In this document: positions 1-11,600 of the stretch, piece after piece | Numbering within the stretch: the stretch's first letter is position 1 | Layout: every line of letters begins with the position of its first letter | Source: Scolanthus callimorphus | Lineage: Eukaryota; Cnidaria; Anthozoa; Actiniaria; Edwardsiidae | Reading direction: 5' to 3' | Assembly: GCA_033964015.1 (NCBI GenBank) | Contig: CM066919.1 | Coordinates: forward strand, 6,313,831-6,377,830 | DNA: 64,000 nucleotides | The notes under the pieces: generated by a model | What the model was told of the DNA's origin: nothing | Databases searched by the model: none | What the model saw: only the letters and a program-made list of their open reading frames with translations | Made by a program: the position numbers and the translations under genes

Positions 1-359
1 AGCAGCCATATGGCTAGTAGAATGAGTGACAGGAGCTTGTGTCGATTTGCACTTACATGCCGAGGTAACATTGAATCTGTGAGCAGAAACAGGAATGTGC
101 CATTTAGAATGAATCCATAGTTTTCGGTTAATAAAGGAGAAAAAGATTTGGATGATGTGGTAGAAATACCTTCCCCATGCCAAATGGAAATAGGCAATTC
201 CAGAAAATATATGTACATGTACCCTGGGGATGAGCGGCATTCAGAAATCTGACAGAAAATATATGTACCCTGGGACGGGCGGCATTCAGAAATTCTGAAT
301 GGGAGAGGGGTCAAGCTTGAAATTCTGCTTGCATGGGGAGATTTTTGAAGATTTTTAAA

Positions 360-759
360 GCCATTTTGGATATTCTGGATGCATGGGGGGGGGGGGGGGG
401 GGGGGTAAAAAAACTAGTACTGCCCTGATGGGGGTGCATATGTTTTCTGGAATTGCTCAATTCCATTATAGGACAATAGTCTATATGCCACCAAATCAGC
501 TTCATTGTGACTGCCCAATTTTGTACAGGAAAGAAAATAGAACAGCAGGCTTCATAATAGCCATTTTGGGTATTCTGGATGCATGGGGGGGGGGGGTCAA
601 AACTTAGTACTGCCGTGGTGGGGGTGCATATGTTTCCTGGAATTGCTCAATTCCATTATAGGACAATAGTCTATATGCCACCAAATCAGCCTCATTCCCT
701 TCATTGTGACTGCGCAATTTTGTACAGGATAGAAAAATAGAACAGCAGGCTTCATAATA
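360..759. repeat. Tandem duplication of a ~200-bp unit with poly-G tracts
   Basis: Two adjacent copies (about 360-559 and 560-759) share the same order: a 'ttctggatgcat' motif, a G homopolymer (21 G at 385-405, 12 G at 585-596), then 'ctggaattgctcaattcc' and the same stretch ending in 'cagcaggcttcataata'. A smaller duplication of an 'aaaatatatgtac...ccctggg' motif lies just upstream (205-280). No coding potential is seen; the open frames here come from the G-run. The G-run lengths are likely to be unreliable. Confidence 0.85.
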
Positions 760-839
760 CCCTGGGATTAAAGCTCATTTAGCAGTTTCCATGTCTCCAG
801 CAGAATAAAACAGGTTTTTAATCTAGTTAATATACTAAC

Positions 840-1192
840 CATCAACTCCAAGAATCTGGTCGAGTGCATCGTCTGTATAGGACATAGCATTATCATGAAT
901 CGCCACCAACACTCCCCATAAACCGGAAACACACACTTTTAACCAGGGGCCCTGAAATTCGTCCCACCGCCATAGCAGCTTCGTTCACAATTCTCGCAGC
1001 TCTAGTCAGATCTGTACTCAATTGCGTAACGCAGTATTCGCGAATCTTCACGGCCACTTGAGATACAAACTCCATTAGCTTAGGAAGCTCGTTATGAGCT
1101 AAACGATAAGCATTTAATGTTGCCTCTGGAAACTGACTGCTGCATAGAAAGCAGCTAGAAAAAGAGTTGAAAGCAGATTCCTCTGCGAACAC
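840..1192 (-). CDS. Probable N-terminal exon of an unrecognised gene, truncated by the left edge
   Basis: On the minus strand a coding-looking exon runs from about 1192 (or from an acceptor near 1142) down to a good donor (G|GTTAGT) at 840. Its first part reads ...PEATLNAYRLAHNELPK... and ...REYCVTQLSTDLTRAA.... The final 38 or so codons read ...SGLWGVLVAIHDNAMSYTD..., but only after skipping one base in the G/C run near 951-954, so a 1-bp insertion is likely. No ATG in the coding frame is obvious: the nearest ATG (about 1195) is in another frame, so an upstream exon or an unseen start is possible. I do not recognise the family. The gene would be divergent from BRAP (ATG at 2559), with a terminal-repeat element between them. 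Base composition and absence of stops favour coding, but this is tentative. Confidence 0.45.
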
Positions 1193-1535
1193 TCATCTTG
1201 CTTGCGGGTTAGAAGTGTTCAAACTGAACGTTGATGCATCACGGACTGCAATTTAAAGCTCGTAGTAGTTCCCCTGGGATCTCTGCTTTTTCTTTCGCGC
1301 CTTTTTTTCACGAGTAGGTCGCACCATAGATGATGGATTATAGATAACCCATTTTCTCATACAGAGGCACGAAGTTTTCTTTAGACTTCCATTGCTCACG
1401 TATTTAGACCTCTCGCGTATTTCCAGTTGCGTGTTTCCATAAATAATTGCAGGAATTGGAAAGATTCCAAAAATTTAGCAAAACAGAAAAATCTTCGACG
1501 CTTCCGCCATCTTGGACGTGACTCGTATGAGGCCT

Positions 1536-2408
1536 GGGGGCCGTTTCTCAAAACGCCCGGTAACTTATCGGACCCGTAAACCTACCCGTTAACACCTCCC
1601 GATATATTTTGACTGTTTCTCAAAACTCCCGTTATTTGCGAAATCGTAAAAGTTCCCGTTAAATCGGCCGATTTTTTACGGGAGCTCTTGACCTCCCGTT
1701 AATTAACGGGAAGCAGTTTGAAGTCTTAAAATAAGGTCGAAAATTGATTTGTTTTCCTGAAATGTTTCACTCTAGGTAAAGCTTAGTTATTCAACTAGAC
1801 TCTGCCAAGTTAAAATTACCGAAAACTCACCTCTTTTTCCTTCAAAACTAACCATTTTCTGGCCTGTCTCGTTTTGCCTCGAAAAGTTCTCGCTTCGCAG
1901 TGCCATGGTTTCCCGTAAACTTACCGGGATTATTTTTCCCGCCATTCCGATATACTGGGAGAGTTTTAGCCAATCAGATGCGGCCATCTCGCTTCTCGAC
2001 CAATCAAAACGATTCGTTTGACAGCTTAGCTGTCAATCAGTTTGACGTGTTGATTGCAAGAATGTAAACAAATGTTCAATCTCAGTGCACAATTTCACTA
2101 CAAATTGCTTTTGTTTTCGCACATTTTAGCTGATTTCTTTACTTTTTTCGCTGGAAATACAAACTTAGCGGTACACTTTGTAATCTAGTGTCGACAAATT
2201 GCTGAGTTTTTCGTTAATTCATAGATTTTTTGGGTAAGTTATTTGTAATATCCGGAAATTATAAAATTGATTCCGGGGCCCCGATAACTATCGGGAGGTT
2301 ACCGGGAGCTTTGAGAAACGCTCGCTCGTACCCGATAAACTTCCCCGTAAACTCCCCCGATAAGTTTTACGGGCCCGTTAATTACCGGGCGTTTTGAGAA
2401 CGGGCCCC
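1536..2408. mobile_element. Non-autonomous DNA transposon with terminal inverted repeats (~870 bp)
   Basis: The left end reads 'ccgtttctcaaaacgcccgg' and the right end is its inverted complement (...'ccgggcgttttgagaacgg'), bounded by G/C-rich tips. Sub-terminal copies of a 'cccgttaa' type motif recur inward from both ends (about 1560-1720 and 2275-2400). There is no transposase frame, so this is a MITE or internally deleted element. It occupies the space between the divergent starts of the left-edge gene and BRAP, so promoter sequence of either gene may overlap it. Confidence 0.8.
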
Positions 2409-2558
2409 TGGGAACTGAATTTAGTGACAAGTAACATTGTATCTTAATACCGCTGTCTCAGATATAGCGGGCCCGTGTGATTCTAGAAGATCTGAAAATG
2501 ACAAGGCAATGATATTCGGTAATTGTTTGGATACAGATGCTAAAAAGTGTCCGAATAG

Positions 2559-5500
2559 ATGTCTATCTCTCTTGTTGTGATCAGACTTGAGTTAGCCGAT
2601 GAATCGACCCAGCCTGCTGGATTTGATTACAACGGTAAGTGACAAGTGGCAATGAAATTGAAAGTGATCACTTGTCTTTCCTGTCATCTTTTCCATACAA
2701 TATAGTTTATTATGCTCTACACTGAAATGAACAAATGAAATAAATATCTTTACAAAAGTTAGTTCCATGGGATACCATTATACCAAAGCTGTCAAATGTG
2801 AATGAAATTTTGGATATGAAATTTGTGCTTGGAAAATTTCTTGAATCAAAATGAAGGGCCTTTACAGAATTTTGAAAGCCCATTCACATGCTGCGATTTT
2901 AGTGGTGATCTGGGGTGTGATTTTGTCACTGTTGTTGTGAACAGCTGGCGATTTCATAATAATCTCATGTGTGACGACCTGCTATCGTCGCAGGGGTTTT
3001 GAAGATGTTCTTGAAAATTTCACTGCGATCTGGTTGCAATTTTGAGATTGCAAACCAAATCCAGGTCTCCTCAAACTGCAAATGGTCCCAGCCCCCTACG
3101 TGGCCAAAATCAAATGTCCACACCAATCTGCACCGTGGGGAAAAATGCATTGGTCAAATTTCCCAGAGGGGGGACATCAAAGTGCTCAAATGCCCCACAT
3201 CTGCCCAACCCCCTCTCTGCCTTTACATTGATAGGTGCATTAGGGAAGCTGGCAATAGAAACATCACAAAACTGTCCTGCGAAATGAGAACATTTGACTG
3301 TTTTTGCAACCAATCCAATTTTGAGCCCTGTCTCATTTTCTTGCTTTTTAAGCCCCAGGATTTGAGGTAAAACCAGAAATGTCATCATCACAGAAAACTC
3401 ATTCAAGTAGTGCAAGATCTCAGAAGGGCAAAGATGATGGCACTCAAAAATTGGCTGGAGTAAGAGATCATGTCCCTGTAACTGAAGATGTGCTGAGGGT
3501 CAACAGAGGCCAAAGAAAACTAGAAGACATGAAAATAGAGACACTAACCAGAGGTTTGTGATCTATCAAGGCTCAGAATATATTTACTGGCATTTCAATA
3601 ATGACTGGTCGTAATTAATTCAAATTTTCTCGGGGCTCAGGATACAGCTTCACAAGAGATTTTTTGAAAACATTACTATGCCACACTCTTTTCATCAAAC
3701 CCTGCATAAGTGTATATTACCTTAAGTTGTTGACTGTAATCTTAGGCAGCTAAAGATTGGATTTTTTAAAGAGCCAGTGTCAGCCACTCCTTTGTTATTG
3801 TTTTCGTTCCATTAGAAGAAGACAAATGACATGTAGAGCAATATTTAAGAGCAATAAAAGTACTTTCTGCATGCTCTCTGGTTTCTTACAAACACAAGGG
3901 GGATGTTAGGAGAACTGATCAAAACTTGAAAGACATGAGCCGCAGTTCAACCAACATTCCCCAAGTGTTTGTAAGAAACCAGAGAGCATGCAGAAAGTAC
4001 TTTTTATTGCTTTTAGAAAATAACATGCACACGCGCGACATCGTTGCATGACAATCTTGTTTCTCAGGTCTCTTTCAAACACGCCTTTTAACCAATCAGA
4101 ATGCGCACATTCACCATATAAACTAGGTGTTATTTTCTAATATCTAATCAACATGTACCAAATTCAATCAAGAAAATTGCTCTTCACTATATCCTCTAAA
4201 TCAGCTGAATGGAAATAGATGCTTTCCTCGACTTGGTATGTTGATATACTGTCAAAATGGTGGCTGACACAGGCTCATAATGCACTCAATATATTTTTAG
4301 TTGATGAATCAGGCAAGACAACAGCTGAGGATAATTCACAAGCTGGTGATGGTGAGCCACCTTCACAGTGGATGGGGAAAGTTGGATTCTTTTCTGGAAA
4401 TCCAACAGTGGAAACAGTCAAGGGATTCCTCCATGTCTACAAGAACAAGTAAGTTTTGTTTTGTTCAAATCTTTATACACATTGTACTGTACCTATGTTA
4501 TGCTCATGCCTTCACAGTGTTTTTATCCATAGCTAAATAAGGTAGAACTTCATTCCACCCGTATAGATAAATTAATACTCCATGAAGCACAATGATACAT
4601 AAATCTTATTAGATGTTATAATATTGGCAAATATTTTCTGAATTGATATGTGATGATAGGTAAGAAGTGTAACTCCACTGTAGCGCGATCATGAGAATCG
4701 GGCTACAAACTGTTCCTGTACGTTAAGAAACAAATTGTCAAAATAACCTATGGGGAGCTTCATTTATCTGATAATGGGAAAGTGAAAATTAATTATTCCT
4801 GGAAAAGTTTCGCCATCTTGCCCTGGTACCCTATGATGCAACTGAGAGAATAAACTTTTCTTTTTAAAATGGCAATGAGATGAGATGACAAGTTTAGATA
4901 TTGACTTTATTATTGTTTATTTAATAAATACATCTTTCACTATACTCCTATAGTGCCATCTCCATTTGTGGACATAGCTTGTCAAGTTATGTTTGAAAAG
5001 TCAAACTGCTTCAAGCGAATAGGTCTGATAAGTATTTACAATTTCAGGTGATATTATGAACTAAACCAGAGGTTTTATTGTGTTCTAACAATAAGTACAT
5101 GAGTTTAAGTTAGTTCTTCCATTTTCTCCCTGCACATCAAGAGAATTTCGCCAACTACTGTCGACTTGCTGACGTTCACTGAACTTTCTTATTAGGAAAT
5201 CCCCTTACTTTATTTGGATAATTACATAATCATCTTAGCGAATATAGCAGGTAAATTCACTAAAACATGCAGTTGTTCAAGAAACATCGTTCTCTTGGTC
5301 ATCATTTGTTTTTTTGTTTTTTCTTGACAAAAGGGCCTGGGTTGAGATTTGATAAAACACAGGAACCCGTCCGGATTCGTAAAAAAAAACGACACCACGT
5401 TTGTTTTAAATGCGGATAACCCACCCTTCTATCCATAATGCCTTTCGGTCTACGCTGCTATCTTTGGCACATTGTAAGCGTTAATATATTTACGTCTCTT

Positions 5501-5663
5501 TAATAAAGCTTATTTAGGAGCACTAACAAATATCACTTGATTACTAACCTAAAGGCAATTATCTCAATTAAAGTTAAAACCACCCAACTGGCGGGAGGCA
5601 ACCGAATACACTTGACTATGTACAAATGGAATTTGTATTAATGTAGCGTTTTGCGGGTTTGAT

Positions 5664-5696
<33 letters not shown>

Positions 5697-8600
5697 CTAT
5701 AGTGCGGGTGGTCGTAAAATTACCCCACCCGCACGAATTCTCGTGGAATTCCCGAACAAGACTCGAATTTGGTATCTTAGGATTGCGAGCCAACGCGACA
5801 CGCAGACAAACTTATCACGCTGCCTTCATGACTCGGAATTAGACAAAGGATGAATGGCGCACGGCAGCCTACCCTGCTAGCAGAGGTTTTTTTCTGTCAG
5901 TCTTTTATTAGCTAGCATTAATGTTCGCGTATCTGGTATGTCGCGTGGTTGTTTTGATTTAAAACAACCACGCGACATACCAGATACGCGAACAACTTAA
6001 TGCTAGCCGATAAAAGACTGACAGAAAAAACCTCTGCTAGCAGGGTAGGCTGCCGTGCGCCATTCATTCATACGACAGTTCGTTCGTTGAACATTCCAAG
6101 GCCTTAGCCTGAAGTCGAATTTCTCTTGTTTCAAATTGAACAAAGATATGATGGTGTAGTGGGGGAAACAGGGTTGGCTCAACGTTACGGCGTTGGCCTA
6201 TCACCGCTGTTGTTCGGGTTCGACTCCCTCTGGCAGTGACACCCTCAGCATCTGTACTTATGGCGTAATTCAGCTTGCGAGGTTCAAACCTGGGAATTCG
6301 GCCTTCGACATTTACATTTGTTTTTACATTTTAGTGTTCTTTGGTCAAGTTGAATTCAACGCAATTCTAACCGGGCCGTTTTCAAATTCTCTTCGCGTGT
6401 AATGACTTATGAAGTCATATTCATATCAGATAGCGCTAATGACGGCTCAGGATCAGGTTTGTCCAAGTTACACTCCTGGATACTCTTAAATGTAGTCAAG
6501 TAGATTGGCCTATCCTTTGCCTCCACAGATTCGTTCCTCCTCGAGGACTTTATTTTACCGTGCGCCATCATCATTGCTCGTATTTGTGTATATTTTTTCT
6601 TGGAGAACTCCACAATGACATTCAACAAACAAGCAACCAAACACAGGCCCATGATATATGGAATTGTCATTCCCATACCGCAGAGAATCAGTTTAGTTCT
6701 GCTTAGGCTTTTTTGTTTCCCGAATTCTCTCAGCGGAATGAAATCTCCAAACCCCATTGTTGAGAATGTTACGAACCAGCAGTAGACGCCTTCTAAAACG
6801 TGTACCCGTCTAAGTATATTGAACCCACCGCCATTATACAGATAAACGAAGAAACATTTATAGTAGAAATTATCAGACATTTCTTTAAGGTGCAACCAGG
6901 GTTTTTGTTCCTAAGGATGTGAAATTCGAAGGCATGTGTAAGGTTTTTCAAGCCAAGGTGCAAAACCTCTCCGCCCGTTTTGAGTGTTACCATAGCCAGT
7001 GGGATTCCGATGAGACAGAAGGGAATAACAAATCCCCGGCCCCCGGGTGTTTGTGGCGTAATGTATCCATAACCTGAAGAAAAGAATTTAAGAAAAGAAA
7101 TGTTAGTTTAAATCAAGTGAACTAAACTAGAGTAAAGCGCCGAAAAAGTCCTATCTTTTTGGGCTGCTGTTACCACTGCTCAAGGTTAGAGTATAGTCCG
7201 GTCAAATTAGCCCGAAAAAAACCCGAACCTGGAAAAAATTGCAACATGGGAAATTTTTGGTACTAATTGTCAAAAACATATGTAGGAATAACCTATCCAA
7301 ATTTCGTAGAAATCCGACCGGGGGAAGTTGGTTAAATTTTTGGTTTTACCGGCGACGTCAATTCAGTGATTAAGCCATTCAGTGATTAAAAGGGCTTAGT
7401 GAGCGAGTCTAGACGCCGGGTTTGCTAGCCAATCAGAAAGCACCAGGATACAGAGCTTTATTCGACAGAGCACTGGGTACGAGAATGGGTAATACCTATT
7501 GTTGTAATTGAAGTGATTGTAAATGCGCATGCGTTGAGGAAATCCCAGTCCATTTGGTTAATGCTGTCCATGGCGGCCTTCACTGTCCTTACGATGTCGT
7601 CAAACTCGCTCGAGTTCGTAATATTGTATTTCTGTCGCATCATGTTTTTCAGCTCCGTGAGCATTCTACAACACGAAAATGGAAAAAACAATAGAAATCA
7701 ACACGGTGTATCACTATAGGAATAGACAATTCTTTGTGTTAAGGTCATGTTACACGAAGCAATAGGCCATTTGCACTAACTGGGTCACGTGACCCAAATC
7801 CCATACCTTCTGAATAAAATCTTGAAAATTCAACTCGCTGCCATTTGCTCCAGGTTAGAGATTTTAAGCTGAAACTTGGGTTTCTGACTAATATCAATTG
7901 GTTCTTTGTATTTCAGGAATTGATTTTGAGTTAAGAGGTAGTTCGGGTCACGGGACCCGGTTAGTGCTTGGCCTATTGTTTTTGCAACTCCCAACGCAAT
8001 TTTGTTGCGTTGCGAATTCTTGGATTGCAGTCATTTCTTTGGGAATAAAATAACAAAAGCGCGGCGGCCATGATGGTGCACTGAACAATAGGAGCAAATG
8101 AACTTTCTTTTGTACTGTACCACCAACATGGCCGCCAGTGACATCACATGCAATCCAATAATTGCCATGAATATTGCGCGTCTAAGAAAGTAGATTTGAT
8201 ATCTTCTTTTCGCAACATTACGAGCAAAATTGCTGCGTGTGACATGTCTCTGCAACTCGCGATGCAATGCTTTCTTCTTATTAGCCAATCAGCACACGCC
8301 ATTCATATTTTTACTTCTTTAAGCTGCGGCCCATTCTTACAAGCTATTTTAGTCGAGCACTGCAGAATTTTGCCTCCTCCCCTTTCAATGTTGATATGAG
8401 TGAGATGAATTGTCTCGGTATTTCGAAGCCCGCGATCTCACCGTTCAAAATATGTACCAACATGGGGAAGGGGAGGGAGTAACAAAAATTAAGGAAAAAG
8501 ACGAGAAAATGCAGAGTTCTTAAAAACGGTCCAAACCTTTTTGGCAAAGATTGTAGCTATATGACGTTTACTAAAGTGAAGGGGCTCTTTCTACTTTCTG

Positions 8601-11600
8601 GTACTGGTATTAGTTTTGCACTTAATTCAATTTGAAGAAATTTGAATTCCCGACTGCCATTGCGGAAAAGGTTTATTGAACAACAAGAAAACGAAAATGT
8701 CAAAGTATTGAGCTTTTGTAAAATAAAACAAACAAGCAAGCAAGCAAGCATGCAAGGGAAACTGGTCTGAATTCCCTTTTAATTGAGTTCTGTCCATTTT
8801 TCGCAGTTTTCTTCTCAGTTTCCTTTGTAATATATTCACAAGACTAAAGTCTACAAAGTAGATTTTATAATAAACATTATATTTGCAAATAGGTTTCGCC
8901 ATGAAAGGGCGCAATATAAATGCAAGCAAACTTCCTAGACTTTGCTCACTTATTGGCCGTATTATATTTATTCTTATACCAGGCGTTTTTGTCTTTTATG
9001 TGAATAAACTATAATTTAAAAATTTTCTTCGAACTGCTTCTACTAAAGTCTAAAAAATTGAATGTTGCCTCGTAGAAAACACAAATGGAAAAACAAAAAC
9101 AGTCGCATTTTTTTTCTCGAGAGGACATATATTGTTGACAAGGCGACAAAGGCGATCTTGTTTTCAATAACTGTTAACTCCTATTTCGATCACAGCTAAT
9201 GTAAAGAAATACACGATAAACTCGGTTCGAGGTTAGGTTAATAAAAAAAACAATTTTAGAAATGATAAGGTCTAACTAGGGGGATCAATATTTAGGGAAA
9301 GATAAGTCTTATTGCGTATTGAAGAGTTTGTTAAACTAAACATCTGTTTTGTATTTCAAAGATACCTGAGTCCTTCTGCCTTGTTCGTCTTTTCTTTCCC
9401 TTCAATAAGAGTGAAAATCCAAGCTCCAAAAAGTGCGTAGCCAAAAAACATCGTCATTTGAAGCATGCATTTTTTCACGAGTGGGTTCATATTTCGCCTT
9501 CGATGTGTAATTTCAATGTTTATCCTTGCATAGATCGTGTCTGCAAACTAAATTAAAGCTGCCTGGTTTAATAAGCATTGAAATTAGCATTCTTACTATA
9601 AAAAAATGTTACGGGATGGTTTTGTGGTTTGACAGGTGAAATAAATATAAATTCGCCTGAATTTTTGCATAAGGGATTTTTTTACTGACCAAAACAATTG
9701 TCATCAGTCGCAAGAATTTGCTGCGCGAAATTTAGGTCGCCTTTATTAGTTTAGTACATCTCTATTTTAAAATTCAAAATTTAGATGCTATACTAGATAC
9801 CTAATTATCCGTGAGTAAATTCATTTTCTTATATTTTAGGCCTAGGGCATACGACGAATTAGAGTCGCGTCGAATGCATTTAAAACAATAGATAATTTGT
9901 TATTTGAAAGTGTAATGAGTCGGTATCTTTTGAAAATAATGTAATCGACGCGACCCTAATTCGACGTATGCCCTAGGCCTTAGAAAGGAAAAAAAACGAA
10001 GCTCCAGTTTCGGCAAAACCGCGCACTTTTTGCATCCTTGCGTGGTATCTTATTGGGAGTTCTACTTTTAGGCAGTGCCTAAAATTTGTTTGTGTTTAGA
10101 TGACCAAACGGGGCTTAAATTGCAGAGATCTCGGCTGCTCGACCCGGGATTCCAGTAACCGGGCCATCCTACCTCGGACCAGACAGCATGTTGGGACTGT
10201 CTGGCCCGCTCGGTTTGGCTCGCCTCCATATAAACACTGGAGTTTGTAAAAGTTGCAGTTTTCTAAACAAAATACATCAGTAAATAATTAATTTTCAGCA
10301 AAGCAAAGCCCATCGAAAAGGAAAAATATTTAGTGCCTTCAAATTATAACTACTCTTGCCGAAGTATTTTGAATTTTTTTACTTCCTCAAATTTTCCCAC
10401 TGGAACGAAATGGGTGATTGCATTTTTAAACCGCACGGGGGGTGGGGGGGTTGAGGACATCCCTTAAAAAGACCCCCTCCCCTGTAATTTCCACTCGTGA
10501 ATCAGACCCCTTCGCCTGGAATTTCCTGCCTCATAAAGGACCCCCTTCCTTGGAATTTCCATTTTTTTTTCTAGCAAAATACCCCTGGAAAATCTATTTT
10601 GGGATAAAATGTCCTTAGAAAGTCATTTCTTTTACCCCTTCCCCTTGGAATTTCGTCGTATTACATTGTCAAAATATAGCAAAAAAAAAGGAAAATATTT
10701 GTTGCAGGCTTCTCGTGTCACCGCATGCGCGCCAAAATTAGCGGGAATTTGGGCGGGAAAAATTAGACACCAGTCAGGTGTTTTCTGAGCTCTTTTCAAA
10801 ACAAGTGCACTTTGGCGTCTTTCCAAATTGGACAAACGTAGAATTTATTCTCAGTTTTTGTCATACAATGAGCCAACGACGTTATAATTAATCTCGGTTA
10901 CCTTTTTCATAAGGAACACGCTGAGAAGCAATCTCGACATCAAAAATAAAACTGTCTGCGTGTGGTAGCTTTAGCTAAAATATTTTATCTTTCCCTGCTT
11001 TATATAGGTTATTTGCTTTTAATTTACATTCATGAAACTAACAAATATTTCCTGGGGCAATTTTGCCACTGCTTTCACACTGGTTTGAAAATTGCTCCCA
11101 CGTTGAGCATTGCTCAAAATTCCGAATTGTCTTTCGTTTTAAGACAGATTTGTTTAGTGATTCGAGCCACGTTTGGCCAAACCTCTGGTTACTAGAAAGT
11201 ACAAAACCTAGTGGCATCTTTTGAAAGGTTTGCTGGAAGTAGTAATTATTCGTTATTCCAGCCGGTTAAGAAATCTTGATTGCAACCTAGAAAAATACAT
11301 ACATATAGGGGTTTGTACAGAATTTCACTTGGCATGGAATTCCCTATTATAGTAGTCCTGGTGGTGGAATTGGATATTAAATTTATCCGCTTTCCATGGA
11401 TAGTCAATGGCAGGAAGTACCACAGTCAATGCTTATATTTAGGTTTTCTAAAACGAAGCAGAATCAAACCAAGAAGTTCTGAACTTGAGGAACTGGATTT
11501 TTTGCCACCTTTTCTCAAAATTGTTCGAGATCTTTTATAAGGGTTTGGGTCCAGATTCCTGTACAAAGATTCGCGTTTGGATTCTAAGACAAGGTGTTCG

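Noticed and set aside
6180..6250. Functional tRNA gene
   Set aside because: A and B boxes are present but acceptor and anticodon stems do not pair, so a SINE-like unit is more likely.
6407..9490. K2P as a pseudogene
   Set aside because: The only defect is one missing base in a homopolymer; both selectivity filters, splice sites and the stop are intact, and other genes show the same type of error.
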